The notes: a model not told the origin generated them from the letters alone. A stretch of DNA of 64,000 bases from Chloroflexota bacterium (GCA_005880805.1 VBFZ01000026.1:1-64000), one strand, 5' to 3'; shown: positions 52,524 through 61,109, counted from the first letter of the stretch. Program-made: numbers and translations.

Positions 52524-53843
52524 TCAGCTGGCGCTGCGGGTACGGCTGACGGCCAGCGCCTCGCGCGATAGCTCGTAGGCCCGGGCGTGGTCGCCTTCCT
52601 CGGCGACGATGTCGGCCCACTCACCGAGCAGGGACTCGAGCTGGATGCGTCGATCCTGCTGGCGCGCCCGCTCCGCAGCCTGTTGGAGGATCTCGATCGC
52701 ACCCGCGCGGTCGCCCTGCTGCCTGCGGGCGCGGGCCAGCGTCAGCGCCGCGTCCGCGAACGCCTTCTGATTCCCGCTGGCCTCGGCCAGTTGCAGCGCC
52801 TCCGAGGCAAGCGCGGCGGCTCCGTCGCGGTCGCCAGCTCTGAGGGCAATCTGCGCCTCGGTATCTGCCACGTGTGCCAGCCAGCGCTCGCTGCCTAGCC
52901 GCTCGAACTCTCGTCGCGCGACAGCGGCCTGCTCGCGGGCAAGGTCGAGGCTGCCACGCTTCAGGTACACCATCGCCAGCGAGTTCTCGACCGAAGCCGC
53001 TTCCAGCTGGGCGTCGCTCGCCTTGAAGAGGGCGGCCGCCTGGAGGCCCAGGGTGAGCGCACCTTCGAAGTCGCCGAGCTCCTGGTACGAAAGCGCGAGC
53101 GTGAAGTCGAACGTCGCCCGGCGCCGATCATCGAACTCGGCGGAGATTCCGCGGGCCTCTTCGAGATATGAGAGGGCGACGTCTCCATGGATGTCGCGCG
53201 ACTCGATGGCCGCCAGCGCGATCAGCACCCGCACCTTGAAGTCCGGCTCCAGCGCCAGGCCGTCCTTTAGCTGCTCGAGGAGACCGGTCAGGATGCGGCG
53301 CGCTTCGAGCGAGTTCTCCAGGAGGTAGAACCCATTCGACTGCCAGTAGGCAGCACGGGCGGCGTCCTGGACGTTTCCGGCGGCCGTGAAGAGCTCGACC
53401 GCTTCGGTCGCCAGCCTGACCGCCTCGCCACCGCGCTCGAGGCGGCACAGGGCTTCCGCGCGACCCTTGAGGAAGTGGGCCTTGATCGCGGGGCTCGCGG
53501 TTCCGGTTGACAGGAGGTCCCCGTAGGCGTCGGCGGCGCGTTGCCAGTCGCCGCTGGCGAGCATCAGGTCGGCCTCGAGTCGGCTCCAGCGGCTGACGTC
53601 CTCGCCCATGAGGGTCGTGGCCGGGATGCCCAGTCGCCCGGCGAGGAAATTCAGGGCGGCCATGGAGGGCTTGATGTGCCCGTTCTCGAGGGCACTCACG
53701 TAGGCCTTGGTGTACCTGCCCTCAGCGAGCTGTGCCTGCGTAAGTCCGCGCTGGAGCCGCTCCGCTCTCAGGCGACCGCCGATTCGTTGAGCGAGTGGCC
53801 GGTCTGCTTCGACGTGAGATCGCGCGGTTCGGGTCAGCTGCAT
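52524..53843 (-). CDS. XRE-family regulator with TPR repeats (RRNPP-like layout)
   Basis: A 439-residue protein. The N-terminal XRE helix-turn-helix spans about residues 18-75 (IGGRLRAERLQRGLTQAQLA, YTKAYVSALENGHIKPSMAA). Residues 85-430 are a series of TPR-like helical pairs (AAYWQSNGFYLLENSLEARRIL, TLALSYQELGDFEGALTLGLQAA, FADAALTLARARRQQGDRAGAIEIL). This layout is that of RRNPP regulators, in which the TPR domain binds a secreted peptide. The ATG at 53843 has no ribosome binding site. A truncated XRE paralogue overlaps its 5' end and a secreted-peptide gene lies divergently. Confidence 0.88.
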   Translation of the reverse strand: MQLTRTARSHVEADRPLAQRIGGRLRAERLQRGLTQAQLAEGRYTKAYVSALENGHIKPSMAALNFLAGRLGIPATTLMGEDVSRWSRLEADLMLASGDWQRAADAYGDLLSTGTASPAIKAHFLKGRAEALCRLERGGEAVRLATEAVELFTAAGNVQDAARAAYWQSNGFYLLENSLEARRILTGLLEQLKDGLALEPDFKVRVLIALAAIESRDIHGDVALSYLEEARGISAEFDDRRRATFDFTLALSYQELGDFEGALTLGLQAAALFKASDAQLEAASVENSLAMVYLKRGSLDLAREQAAVARREFERLGSERWLAHVADTEAQIALRAGDRDGAAALASEALQLAEASGNQKAFADAALTLARARRQQGDRAGAIEILQQAAERARQQDRRIQLESLLGEWADIVAEEGDHARAYELSREALAVSRTRSAS

Positions 53844-54123
53844 GACCCGCAGGATAACGCGTCGGTCTACTGGGTTGTAACTCGTCGAGCAGCTGACCGC
53901 ACCTGATCCCGAGGCGGTCCGTGAGCAGCAGCAGGCTGGCAAGCGAGGGAACGGTCCGCCCACTCTCGACCGAGGACACGAACGCGCGGGTGAGCGGGTA
54001 GCCCAGGTGCGCCTGGGTCAGGCCGCGTGCAACGCGCTCTTTTCGTAGCTCCGCCCCCAGCGCCCGCGCAAAGTCGGACTCCGGGCCGGCGCTGCGTTGT
54101 TTAGCAATAGTTGACTCACGCAT
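53722..54123 (-). CDS. XRE helix-turn-helix protein, truncated paralogue of the XRE-TPR regulator
   Basis: A 133-residue product (starts MRESTIAKQRSAGPESDFAR) with an XRE domain LGAELRKERVARGLTQAHLG, PLTRAFVSSVESGRTVPSLA that is clearly related to that of the next gene. It has no TPR repeats. After about residue 85 the frame runs 40-odd basic residues out of frame over the start of the XRE-TPR gene, overlapping it by 122 bases. The ATG is preceded by a -10-like element 7 bases upstream, so the mRNA may be leaderless. It looks like one product of a tandem duplication. Confidence 0.72.
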   Translation of the reverse strand: MRESTIAKQRSAGPESDFARALGAELRKERVARGLTQAHLGYPLTRAFVSSVESGRTVPSLASLLLLTDRLGIRCGQLLDELQPSRPTRYPAGHAADPNRAISRRSRPATRSTNRRSPESGAAPARTYAGTAR

Positions 54124-54159
54124 GCTTGCGAGGTTAGCATCCGCCAGTCCCGCACTCAA
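54111..54159. promoter_or_regulatory. Divergent overlapping promoters
   Basis: For the plus-strand peptide gene, TTGACT (54111-54116) and TAGCAT (54135-54140) are separated by 18 bases. For the minus-strand XRE gene, TTGAGT (54154-54159) and TAACCT (54131-54136) are separated by 17. The two -10 elements overlap, so one bound regulator could control both directions. Confidence 0.5.
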
Positions 54160-54181
54160 GGAAAGGGAAGGAGGAATTTCA

Positions 54182-54301
54182 ATGGAGCTGTTTCGTCGGA
54201 TTCGCCTGGTCCTGGTGGCTTCGCTCACCGCGGTCGCCCTGACCGCCGCGGCGATCGGCACCGCCTTCGCAGGGGATGGCGGGCCCCCGTTCCCGCACTG
54301 A
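54182..54301 (+). CDS. 39-residue secreted peptide precursor
   Basis: AAGGAGG lies seven bases before an ATG. The product begins MELFRRIRLVLVASLTAVAL, continues with a hydrophobic core and an AFA signal-peptidase site, and leaves a short export product GDGGPPFPH. A terminator-like hairpin follows 24 bases after the stop, marking a separate mRNA. It is transcribed divergently from XRE genes, one of which has TPR repeats. This matches the layout of pheromone genes of RRNPP systems. It is too short for homology to help, so expression and secretion are unproven. Confidence 0.68.
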   Translation: MELFRRIRLVLVASLTAVALTAAAIGTAFAGDGGPPFPH

Positions 54302-54324
54302 CCTCGGCGGCTCCCGTACAGTCC

Positions 54325-54357
54325 CGGGCGGGACCGCCGACGCGGCCCGCCCGTTTC
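54325..54357 (+). terminator. Rho-independent terminator candidate
   Basis: CGGGCGGG (54325-54332) pairs with CCCGCCCG (54346-54353) across a 13-base loop and is followed by TTTC. The 8-bp GC stem right after the small peptide gene is a good terminator candidate, separating it from the sensor-kinase gene. Confidence 0.65.
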
Positions 54358-54403
54358 ATTGCCCGCTTCCGGCCGCGCTCCCTGGTCGGCGTAGCATGAC
54401 CTG

Positions 54404-56086
54404 ATGGACGTCCTCCGCCGCCCTCGATTCGATCGCGGTCGGGGTCGTCGAGCGCTCGAGGCTGCTGCGGTCGCCGCCGCGACGCTGGCGGTCAGCACCG
54501 TGGTCGCAGCCGCACTCGAATCGGGTGCAGGCGTCGCTGATGCATCGTCGGTCTACCTCCTCGCGGTGGTGGTCATGGCCTCCCGCTACGGCCTCTGGCC
54601 GGCGGTCGCGACGTCGCTCCTTTCGGTGCTCGTGTACGACCTCCTCTTCACCGCGCCCCGTTTTGCGTTGGCCGTCGCCGATCCGCAGGAGTGGCTGAGC
54701 CTCCTCCTGTTCCTCGTGGTCGCCGTCGTTATCGCACGCCTCGCGGCCCTGCAGGCCGACCGCGCGGCTGACGCGACGCGCCGTGCCGACGAGGCGCGCG
54801 CACTCTTCGGCGTCAGCCGGTCGCTCGCGACGGCGGCGTCCGTACAGGTCGCAGCCCAGGACATCGTCCAGCGTCTGCAGGTCGGTGCGGGCATGGACAG
54901 CGTGTGGATCGCCCTCGGAAACAACCCCGCCAGCGAGCGTCTCCTAGCCGGGGCGGTCGCCGGCCGGAGTCGACCCCCCGCCGCGGTTTACTGGACGTTG
55001 CATCGGGGAGCACAGGACGCAGCCGACCAGTGGGTCCGTACTCACGCCGGCCGGCAGCCGGGCCGCGAGGCCGACGCCTCGCGTGCCGAGGTCGCCCCTG
55101 GCTCCGACACGGGCGATATGTTCCGCTTGGGAATCGAGGCGGAGGACCAGCGGCTCGGGTCGCTCTGGGCGGTGCGCGGACACCAGCAGGGCGTGCCCGG
55201 GCCGGACGAGACGCGGCTGCTGTCGCTGGCCGCCGACCAGGTCGCGCTCGCACTCCGCCGCGAGCAGCTGGCATTGGAAGCGACAAAGGCGGAAGTCGCG
55301 CGCCGAAGCGACACGCTCAAGAGCGCGCTGCTCGACTCCGTGTCGCACGGGTTCCGGACGCCGCTCGCCACGATTCGTGCGCTTGCCGGGCAGCTGCTGG
55401 ACGAAGAGACGGCACCGTCCGCCGAGGCGACGCGGGAGACGGCGGGCGCGATCGACGACGAGGCGGCACGCCTGAGTGACGTCGTGCGGAACGTGCTGGA
55501 TCTCAGCCGTATCGAAGGCAACGCGCTTCGCGCGGAGCTCGAAGTTCACGAGCTTGCGGAGCTCGTCCGTGGAGCCGTCCGCCGCGAGAAGGCGATCGTC
55601 GAGCCGAAGCGGGTCGAGGTCGACCTGCCGGACGAGCTGCCGCCAGTCATGGTCGACGCGATCTTTCTCGACCAGGCACTGATGAACGTGCTCGAGAATG
55701 CCGCCGCCTATGCGGGCCCCGGTGCCGCAATCCGCGTCACCGCGAGCGTCGCGGACGACGGGTTCGTGGACTTGCTCGTCGAGGACGGCGGACCGGGGGT
55801 GCCCGACGAGGACCTCGACCGGCTGTTCGAGAAGTTCTATCGCAGGCCGACGGTGCGGTCCGCGCGCGCCGGGCTGGGCATTGGGTTGAGCGTCGCGCGT
55901 GGCCTGGTGGAGGCGATCGGTGGCCAGTTGTCGGCCGAGCGCAGCGGGCTCGGCGGGCTGGCGATCAGGTTCCGGCTGCCTCGGGCGCGACTGACGGAGA
56001 GGTCGATCGACTCGCACGAGGAGCCGACGCCTGTGGGCGTCGCACAGGGGGAGGCGGGACCACCGCGCCACCCATCGTCAGCTTGA
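54404..56086 (+). CDS. KdpD-like sensor histidine kinase lacking the KdpD/USP N-terminus
   Basis: A 560-residue kinase. Four membrane segments of the DUF4118 KdpD type span about residues 18-115 (VYLLAVVVMASRYGLWPAVA, VLVYDLLFTAPRF). A GAF-like region follows (130-285), then HisKA with His315 in SVSHGFRTPLATIRAL and an HATPase (NVLENAAAYAGPG, VEDGGPGVPDEDL, GLGIGLSVARGL). Unlike KdpD, the cytoplasmic KdpD and USP domains are absent. It is followed 25 bases later by its response regulator. No kdpFABC genes are in the window. Confidence 0.92.
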   Translation: MDVLRRPRFDRGRGRRALEAAAVAAATLAVSTVVAAALESGAGVADASSVYLLAVVVMASRYGLWPAVATSLLSVLVYDLLFTAPRFALAVADPQEWLSLLLFLVVAVVIARLAALQADRAADATRRADEARALFGVSRSLATAASVQVAAQDIVQRLQVGAGMDSVWIALGNNPASERLLAGAVAGRSRPPAAVYWTLHRGAQDAADQWVRTHAGRQPGREADASRAEVAPGSDTGDMFRLGIEAEDQRLGSLWAVRGHQQGVPGPDETRLLSLAADQVALALRREQLALEATKAEVARRSDTLKSALLDSVSHGFRTPLATIRALAGQLLDEETAPSAEATRETAGAIDDEAARLSDVVRNVLDLSRIEGNALRAELEVHELAELVRGAVRREKAIVEPKRVEVDLPDELPPVMVDAIFLDQALMNVLENAAAYAGPGAAIRVTASVADDGFVDLLVEDGGPGVPDEDLDRLFEKFYRRPTVRSARAGLGIGLSVARGLVEAIGGQLSAERSGLGGLAIRFRLPRARLTERSIDSHEEPTPVGVAQGEAGPPRHPSSA

Positions 56087-56111
56087 TGAGCCACCCCCGA
56101 ATGGGCGCGGT

Positions 56112-56840
56112 ATGACCGGCGTGGCGGCCCCGGCCGCTCACCTGCTGTTCGTCGAGGACGACGACGCCACGCGCGCCCCGATCGCGGCGAACCTGGCGGC
56201 GCACGGCTACCGCGTCGTCGAAGCGGCGACCGCGGGCGAGGCTACCAGGGCGTGGGACGCGCAGCGGCCCGACCTGATCCTGCTTGACCTGGGCCTGCCC
56301 GACCGCGATGGACTGACGATCGTGCGGCGCGTCCGGCGCGAAGCCACGACCCCGATCCTGATCCTGTCGGCGCGCGGCGAGGAGCACGATCGGGTGACGG
56401 CCCTCGAGCAGGGCGCGGACGACTACCTGACGAAGCCGTTCGGGTTGGCCGAGCTGCGCGCACGAATCACGGCGCTGCTCCGGCGCGCGGGTGGTGGAGC
56501 GGTCGACGGAGCCGGTCAGATGACGATCGGGCCGGTGACCATGGACGTCGCGCGCCGCGAGGTGCACGTGAACGGCCGGCTGGTCGAACTGACGCCGCGC
56601 GAGCACGAACTGTTGAAGGTCCTGATGTCACGCCCCGGAACGGTCGTGACGAGGGGGCGTCTCCTGCGGGCCGTCTGGGGCACCGGCTACTCCGAGGAGT
56701 CGCACTACCTGCATGTCTACGTCAGCCGGCTTCGGAGAAAGCTCGCGGAAGCCGACCCATCCGGCCGGGCGACGGACCTCTTTGTGGCCGAGCCAGGGGT
56801 GGGCTATCGGGTGAGGGACGATCCGCCGGATGACGCCTGA
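56112..56840 (+). CDS. OmpR/KdpE-type response regulator
   Basis: A 242-residue regulator with a receiver domain (LLFVEDDDATR, phosphoacceptor Asp59 in DLILLDLGLPDRDG, LSARGEEHD, KPFGLAELRARI) and a C-terminal winged helix (VELTPREHELLKVLMSRPGT, YLHVYVSRLRRKLAEAD). It closely resembles KdpE and is the partner of the KdpD-like kinase. The short spacing suggests one operon; the target genes are not in this window. Confidence 0.94.
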   Translation: MTGVAAPAAHLLFVEDDDATRAPIAANLAAHGYRVVEAATAGEATRAWDAQRPDLILLDLGLPDRDGLTIVRRVRREATTPILILSARGEEHDRVTALEQGADDYLTKPFGLAELRARITALLRRAGGGAVDGAGQMTIGPVTMDVARREVHVNGRLVELTPREHELLKVLMSRPGTVVTRGRLLRAVWGTGYSEESHYLHVYVSRLRRKLAEADPSGRATDLFVAEPGVGYRVRDDPPDDA

Positions 56841-56954
56841 TGAGGCCCCACGGAGCGCGAATCCACGCTCATGCCGCGATTGTTGAGCGGCTGTTGAGCG
56901 CGTGGACCGGCTCCATGGCGATGGCCTCTTGGGGGCCACGGGTACGGTCGAGGC

Positions 56955-57215
56955 GTGGACATCGTTCGCGCGCCGCGCTCGTCGACTCGACGACGCACGC
57001 GCGCCGCCCTCGAGTACGACCGGGCCTCCATCCAGGCGGGCATCGCCCTGGTGGCCGGGAGACATGCGCGCCGGGTCGTCCTGTCGGGCCTGCCAACCGG
57101 GGAGCGCCTCCTGGCCGAGGCGGTTGGAGAAGGCCTTGAGGCAGGCGTCCGCGTCCGGCTCGACCGCGGAGCGGGGAGCCCGGCGGCACTCGTGCTGACC
57201 CCGATGGAGAGCTGA
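56955..57215 (+). CDS. Hypothetical 86-residue protein
   Basis: A GTG-started frame (starts MDIVRAPRSSTRRRTRAALE) with a plausible small alpha/beta domain: EYDRASIQAGIALVAGRHARRVVLSG, ERLLAEAVGEGLEAGVRVRL. Codon use is like that of neighbours, and the frame is free of overlap with a better gene. The ribosome binding site is weak. No family is recognised. It follows the response regulator by 114 bases on the same strand. Confidence 0.5.
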   Translation: MDIVRAPRSSTRRRTRAALEYDRASIQAGIALVAGRHARRVVLSGLPTGERLLAEAVGEGLEAGVRVRLDRGAGSPAALVLTPMES

Positions 57216-57302
57216 CCGCGGAACCGAAGCCCATCGAGCCCGTCGCGGAGGTGCCTTTCCGACGCGACGTCTGAGCGCGCGTGAGGGCTGGGTGGACGTC
57301 GC

Positions 57303-58175
57303 CTACGTCCCGAGGGCGCTCCACGACCAGCGCATCGACGCTTCGAGCCGGCCGCCGGCCGGGAGGTGCATGGCGCCGGTCTGGCGGAAGCCCTCGCGGC
57401 TCAGCCGGAAGGCGTCGGGCCACGCGGTCTGCGGTTCCACGCAGAAGCCGGATTCGGGCGAGTGCACGACGACCGCCGACAACGGTGGCTCGAAGTCGAT
57501 GTGCAGCCGGATGTCGCTCCACTCGATGACTGCCGGACCCACCGCCCGCGTGTAGGTGTGATCGAGCGTCCGCGCCGTCAGGTCCGCACCCGCGCGCAGA
57601 TCGGTCAACCCGTCGACGGGCACCTCGCGCCCGGTCGGGATCAGGTCCTCGGTCGTCTCGAGCGTCTGCGCCGACTCGAGTCGAAGCCTCACCGTCCCGT
57701 TCCGGTACAGGAACCAGGGATGCCAGCCGAGCGAGGCCGGCATCGCCTCACCGGCTGTCACTTCCGCCGACATCAGGAGGGAGTCCGGCTCGAGGCTCAC
57801 CTGCTGGCGCACTACGCCCCCGAATGGCCACCGTTCACGATCGATCTCACGCATTAGCGTCACCGCCGAGCGGCCCGACCGCTCGACCTGCCAGGGCACG
57901 TCGAACACTGCGCCGTGAATGGCGTGCGCACCGAAGTTCCGCTGCAGCGCAATCTGGCGACCCCCGAACTCCACCAGGCCGCCGCGGATCCGGCCGACGA
58001 ACGGGGCCATCAGGTAGCAGCCCCACGTTGCCGACGGCAGGATGAACTCCGGCTGTGATTCCCGGAGCAGCAGCTCGGCGTCCCCCAACCGCAGGGAGGC
58101 CAGCCGGCCACCGGCCTCGAGGTCGATCGAGGCTCTTGCGTCGCCGGCGGCCAGCTCGAGCGTCACGCGGACCAT
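57303..58175 (-). CDS. Aldose 1-epimerase family protein
   Basis: A 290-residue galactose-mutarotase-like protein. The catalytic pattern is HAIHGAVFDVPW (first histidine), SLGWHPWFLYR (second histidine) and GFCVEPQTAWPDAF (catalytic glutamate). Such enzymes interconvert anomers of aldoses or hexose-6-phosphates. It begins with ATG at 58175 and is divergent from the proline dehydrogenase gene. Confidence 0.9.
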   Translation of the reverse strand: MVRVTLELAAGDARASIDLEAGGRLASLRLGDAELLLRESQPEFILPSATWGCYLMAPFVGRIRGGLVEFGGRQIALQRNFGAHAIHGAVFDVPWQVERSGRSAVTLMREIDRERWPFGGVVRQQVSLEPDSLLMSAEVTAGEAMPASLGWHPWFLYRNGTVRLRLESAQTLETTEDLIPTGREVPVDGLTDLRAGADLTARTLDHTYTRAVGPAVIEWSDIRLHIDFEPPLSAVVVHSPESGFCVEPQTAWPDAFRLSREGFRQTGAMHLPAGGRLEASMRWSWSALGT

Positions 58176-58244
58176 GATGCCGTCCGGGGAGATCGAGGAT
58201 CAGGCATCATTCGGCCCTCCCGCCAACGGCGTCGTCCCATCCCG

Positions 58245-59207
58245 GTGACCTCCGCCGTGCGGACCCGGCCCGAGGAGTCCTGGTCGATGCGACGGATCCT
58301 GCTGTGGGCGGCCCACAACCGGTGGCTTCGCGACCACGTGCCGCGCTGGCGGTTCGTCCGGCGTGCGGTCAGGCGGTTCATGCCTGGCGAGGACATGGCC
58401 GATGCGCTGGCGGCCGCCGACCGCTATCGAGCCGAGGGCATCCGCGCCGTGTTCACCCTCCTCGGCGAGAACCTCGCGGCGTTCGAGGATGCGGAGGCGA
58501 TCGCGGACCACTACCGCCAGCTCCTGGGCGAGATCGATCGCCGGCGCCTCGGCGCGGAGGTCTCGGTCAAGCTGACTCAGCTGGGGTTCGACCTCGACCC
58601 AGAGCGGACATACGGGCTGGTCGACGACCTCGCGAGCCGTGCCGCGGCGATCGGCAGCTGGCTGTGGATCGACATGGAGGGCAGCGCGTACGTCGAGCGA
58701 ACGATCGCCCTGTACGAGCGGGCGAAGGCGGCCCACGACAACGTCGGCCTGTGCATCCAGGCCTATCTGCACCGCACGCCGGGCGACCTGGTACGGCTGA
58801 TGTCGCTCAAGCCGGCGATCAGGCTCGTCAAGGGGGCCTACGACGAGCCGGCGGCGATCGCCTATCGGAAGGGGCCAGAGGTCGACGCCGCCTACCTGGC
58901 TGCCGCGGCGGACCTTCTTACGGCGGTTGCCGACGGGCGCGCAGCACGCGCCATCCTGGGCACCCACGACCTGCCGCTGATCGAGCAGAGCGCGCGCTTC
59001 GCGGAGGCTCACGGCCTGGACCGCGACCGGATCGAGATCCAGATGCTGTACGGGATCCGGGCGGGCGAGCAGCGCCGACTCGCGGCCGAGGGCTACAACG
59101 TTCGGGCGCTCGTTTCGTACGGCAGCTACTGGTATCCGTGGTACGTCCGCCGACTGGCGGAACGCCCGGCCAATCTCGTCTTCGCGCTCCGGCAACTGCT
59201 TCCCTGA
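58245..59207 (+). CDS. Proline dehydrogenase
   Basis: A 320-residue monofunctional proline dehydrogenase, a FAD enzyme that starts proline breakdown. Characteristic segments are EVSVKLTQLGFDLD, WLWIDMEGSAYVERTIALYE, GLCIQAYLHRTPGDL, RLVKGAYDEP, ILGTHDLPLIEQ and the C-terminal IQMLYGIRAGEQRRLAAEGYNVR. GTG at 58245 and ATG at 58287 are both possible starts. The partner pyrroline-5-carboxylate dehydrogenase is not nearby. Confidence 0.94.
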   Translation: MTSAVRTRPEESWSMRRILLWAAHNRWLRDHVPRWRFVRRAVRRFMPGEDMADALAAADRYRAEGIRAVFTLLGENLAAFEDAEAIADHYRQLLGEIDRRRLGAEVSVKLTQLGFDLDPERTYGLVDDLASRAAAIGSWLWIDMEGSAYVERTIALYERAKAAHDNVGLCIQAYLHRTPGDLVRLMSLKPAIRLVKGAYDEPAAIAYRKGPEVDAAYLAAAADLLTAVADGRAARAILGTHDLPLIEQSARFAEAHGLDRDRIEIQMLYGIRAGEQRRLAAEGYNVRALVSYGSYWYPWYVRRLAERPANLVFALRQLLP

Positions 59208-59282
59208 TCCTCGGGCGGATGGCGTCGCGGGGCTCCCCTCCGACCTCGGAGACCGTGCAACTGTCGATTGGGGAGGTTGCCG

Positions 59283-60053
59283 TTAGCGGGCTGTCCAGCC
59301 CCCATCGATCAGGATCGTGTGGCCGGTGATCAGCGACGCCGCGGGTGACGCCAGAAAGACCACCGAGCCTGCCACGTCCATGGGGCGGCCGATCCGGTGC
59401 AGGCCCGCGATCCGCTCCAGGACGTCGGCCCGAAACGCGTCGTCCGCGAGGTCAGGTTCAGTCCCGGGCGTCTGGATGAACGTCGGCGCCACCGAGTTGA
59501 CCGTGATCCCGTAGCGGCCCCATTCGACCGCCAGGCACTTCGTGAGGTGCGCGACGGCCGCCTTCGTCATGCAGTAGACCGACTCGGTCGGCAGGGCGAC
59601 GAAGCCGGCCTGGGAGCTCAGGTTGACAATCCGTCCATAGCCCTGGCGGATCATCATCCGCCCAGCCGCCTGGCTCGCGAAGAACACGCCCTTCACGTTG
59701 ACCGCGAGCGTCAGGTCGAAGTTCGGCTCGGTCACGTTCTCTGCCAGGTCGCTCGGGCCCAGCCCCGCGTTGTTCACCAGGACGTCGAGCCTCCCGAGCT
59801 GCGACTCGACCGCCTCGACGGCGGCGGTTATCTGGCCGAGGTCGGTCACGTCCATCTGCACGGGAAGCGCCTTGCGGCCCATCGCCTCGATCTCATCGGG
59901 CAGGCTGCCGGCCGTAGCCGCGTCCCGCAGCCCGAGCGCGACGTCCGCGCCCGCGTGCGCCAGCGCGAGCGCGATCGAGTTGCCAATCCCGCGCGCCGCG
60001 CCGGTGACGAGGGCGACCTGGCCGGTCAGGTCGAAGCGGGGGTACTCGTCCAA
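59283..60053 (-). CDS. Short-chain dehydrogenase/reductase
   Basis: A 256-residue classical SDR: VALVTGAARGIGNSIALALA (nucleotide loop), LVNNAGLGPSDL, the catalytic serine in VNLSSQAG, YCMTKAA (Tyr/Lys pair) and GHTILIDGGWTAR at the C-terminus. It lies 3 bases after the LacI regulator on the minus strand and is divergent from the iron-type dehydrogenase and ABC importer, so it is probably part of that sugar or polyol pathway. Confidence 0.93.
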   Translation of the reverse strand: MDEYPRFDLTGQVALVTGAARGIGNSIALALAHAGADVALGLRDAATAGSLPDEIEAMGRKALPVQMDVTDLGQITAAVEAVESQLGRLDVLVNNAGLGPSDLAENVTEPNFDLTLAVNVKGVFFASQAAGRMMIRQGYGRIVNLSSQAGFVALPTESVYCMTKAAVAHLTKCLAVEWGRYGITVNSVAPTFIQTPGTEPDLADDAFRADVLERIAGLHRIGRPMDVAGSVVFLASPAASLITGHTILIDGGWTAR

Positions 60054-60056
60054 TGC

Positions 60057-61109
60057 TCAGGCCTCCACGCGCGCCGGTGCGGTCGATTGACGCACGACGA
60101 GCTCGGGCCGGATCACGACGTCCACGACCTCGAGGCCCGGCGTCCCGCTCTCGATCATGTCGAGGACCATGCGCGCCGCCTCACTGCCCATTCGCACGCC
60201 TGCCTGGCTGATCGTCGTGAGTGGCGGCACCGTGAACGCCGCGATGTCGATGTCGTCGAAACCGACGATCGAGACGTCACCGGGAATGGCGATGCCCGTC
60301 TGGAAGGCCGCCTGGATGAGGCCGATGGCGAGCGTATCGGAGGCGGCAAAGATCGCGGTGGGCCGGGAAGGTCGGTCGAAATGGCCGAACAGGCTGCGCC
60401 CGAGGCGGTAGCTCGGCTCCGGGTCGGGCTGGGTCGTGAAGTAGACCCGCGCCTTGTCGCCGACCCCGTGCTCAGCCATGAATCGCTCATACAGCCTGGC
60501 ACGGAACGGGCCGTCGGCCATCCGCTCGTCCGAGACGCACACGATGTTGCGGTGGCCGAGCCCCCACAGGTGCTCGAGCGCCAGCTCGGTTCCCCGTTCG
60601 TTGTCGACGTATACCCCGGGCACACTGCCGCGCTCGATCCGGTCACTCACTCCGACGACATAGCGGTGGCGACGCGCCAGGTCTTCCAGGGCCGCATCGC
60701 CGCCCTGCAGGTCGCCGATGACCATGATCCCGTCGGCATGCGACTGCTCGAACATGGAGCCGTAGATCGCCGCCATGTCGGGCCGGTAGTCGACGTGGCC
60801 GAGGAACAGCCGATAGCCCCGTGCCCGCGCGGCGACGTTGATTCCGCGCAGGACCTGGAACAGGAACGGGTCGGAGATGTCCCGGACGATGACGCCCAGG
60901 AGCGAGCTGCGACTCCCGCGCAGGGCCCGCGCAAGCAGGTTCGGCTTGTAGCCCAGCTCCTCGGCCGCGGCCAGAATCCGCTCACGCGTCGACTCCCGGA
61001 TCTGGACGCCCGATTCGCGGCCGTTCAGGATCCGCGAGGCGGTCGTGGTCGAGACGCCGGCCCGCTCCGCTACGTCGCGCAGCGTGATCGCGGGAATGGC
61101 TTCTCTCAT
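60057..61109 (-). CDS. LacI-family transcriptional regulator
   Basis: A 350-residue repressor. The helix-turn-helix TLRDVAERAGVSTTTASRIL and hinge GYKPNLLARALRG precede a periplasmic-binding-protein-like sugar-sensing domain (LLGVIVRDISDPFLFQVLRG, IFAASDTLAIGLIQA, DVSIVGFDDIDIAAFTVPPLTT). It is divergent from the dehydrogenase and ABC importer genes, which it probably controls, with SDR as its downstream partner. Confidence 0.94.
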   Translation of the reverse strand: MREAIPAITLRDVAERAGVSTTTASRILNGRESGVQIRESTRERILAAAEELGYKPNLLARALRGSRSSLLGVIVRDISDPFLFQVLRGINVAARARGYRLFLGHVDYRPDMAAIYGSMFEQSHADGIMVIGDLQGGDAALEDLARRHRYVVGVSDRIERGSVPGVYVDNERGTELALEHLWGLGHRNIVCVSDERMADGPFRARLYERFMAEHGVGDKARVYFTTQPDPEPSYRLGRSLFGHFDRPSRPTAIFAASDTLAIGLIQAAFQTGIAIPGDVSIVGFDDIDIAAFTVPPLTTISQAGVRMGSEAARMVLDMIESGTPGLEVVDVVIRPELVVRQSTAPARVEA

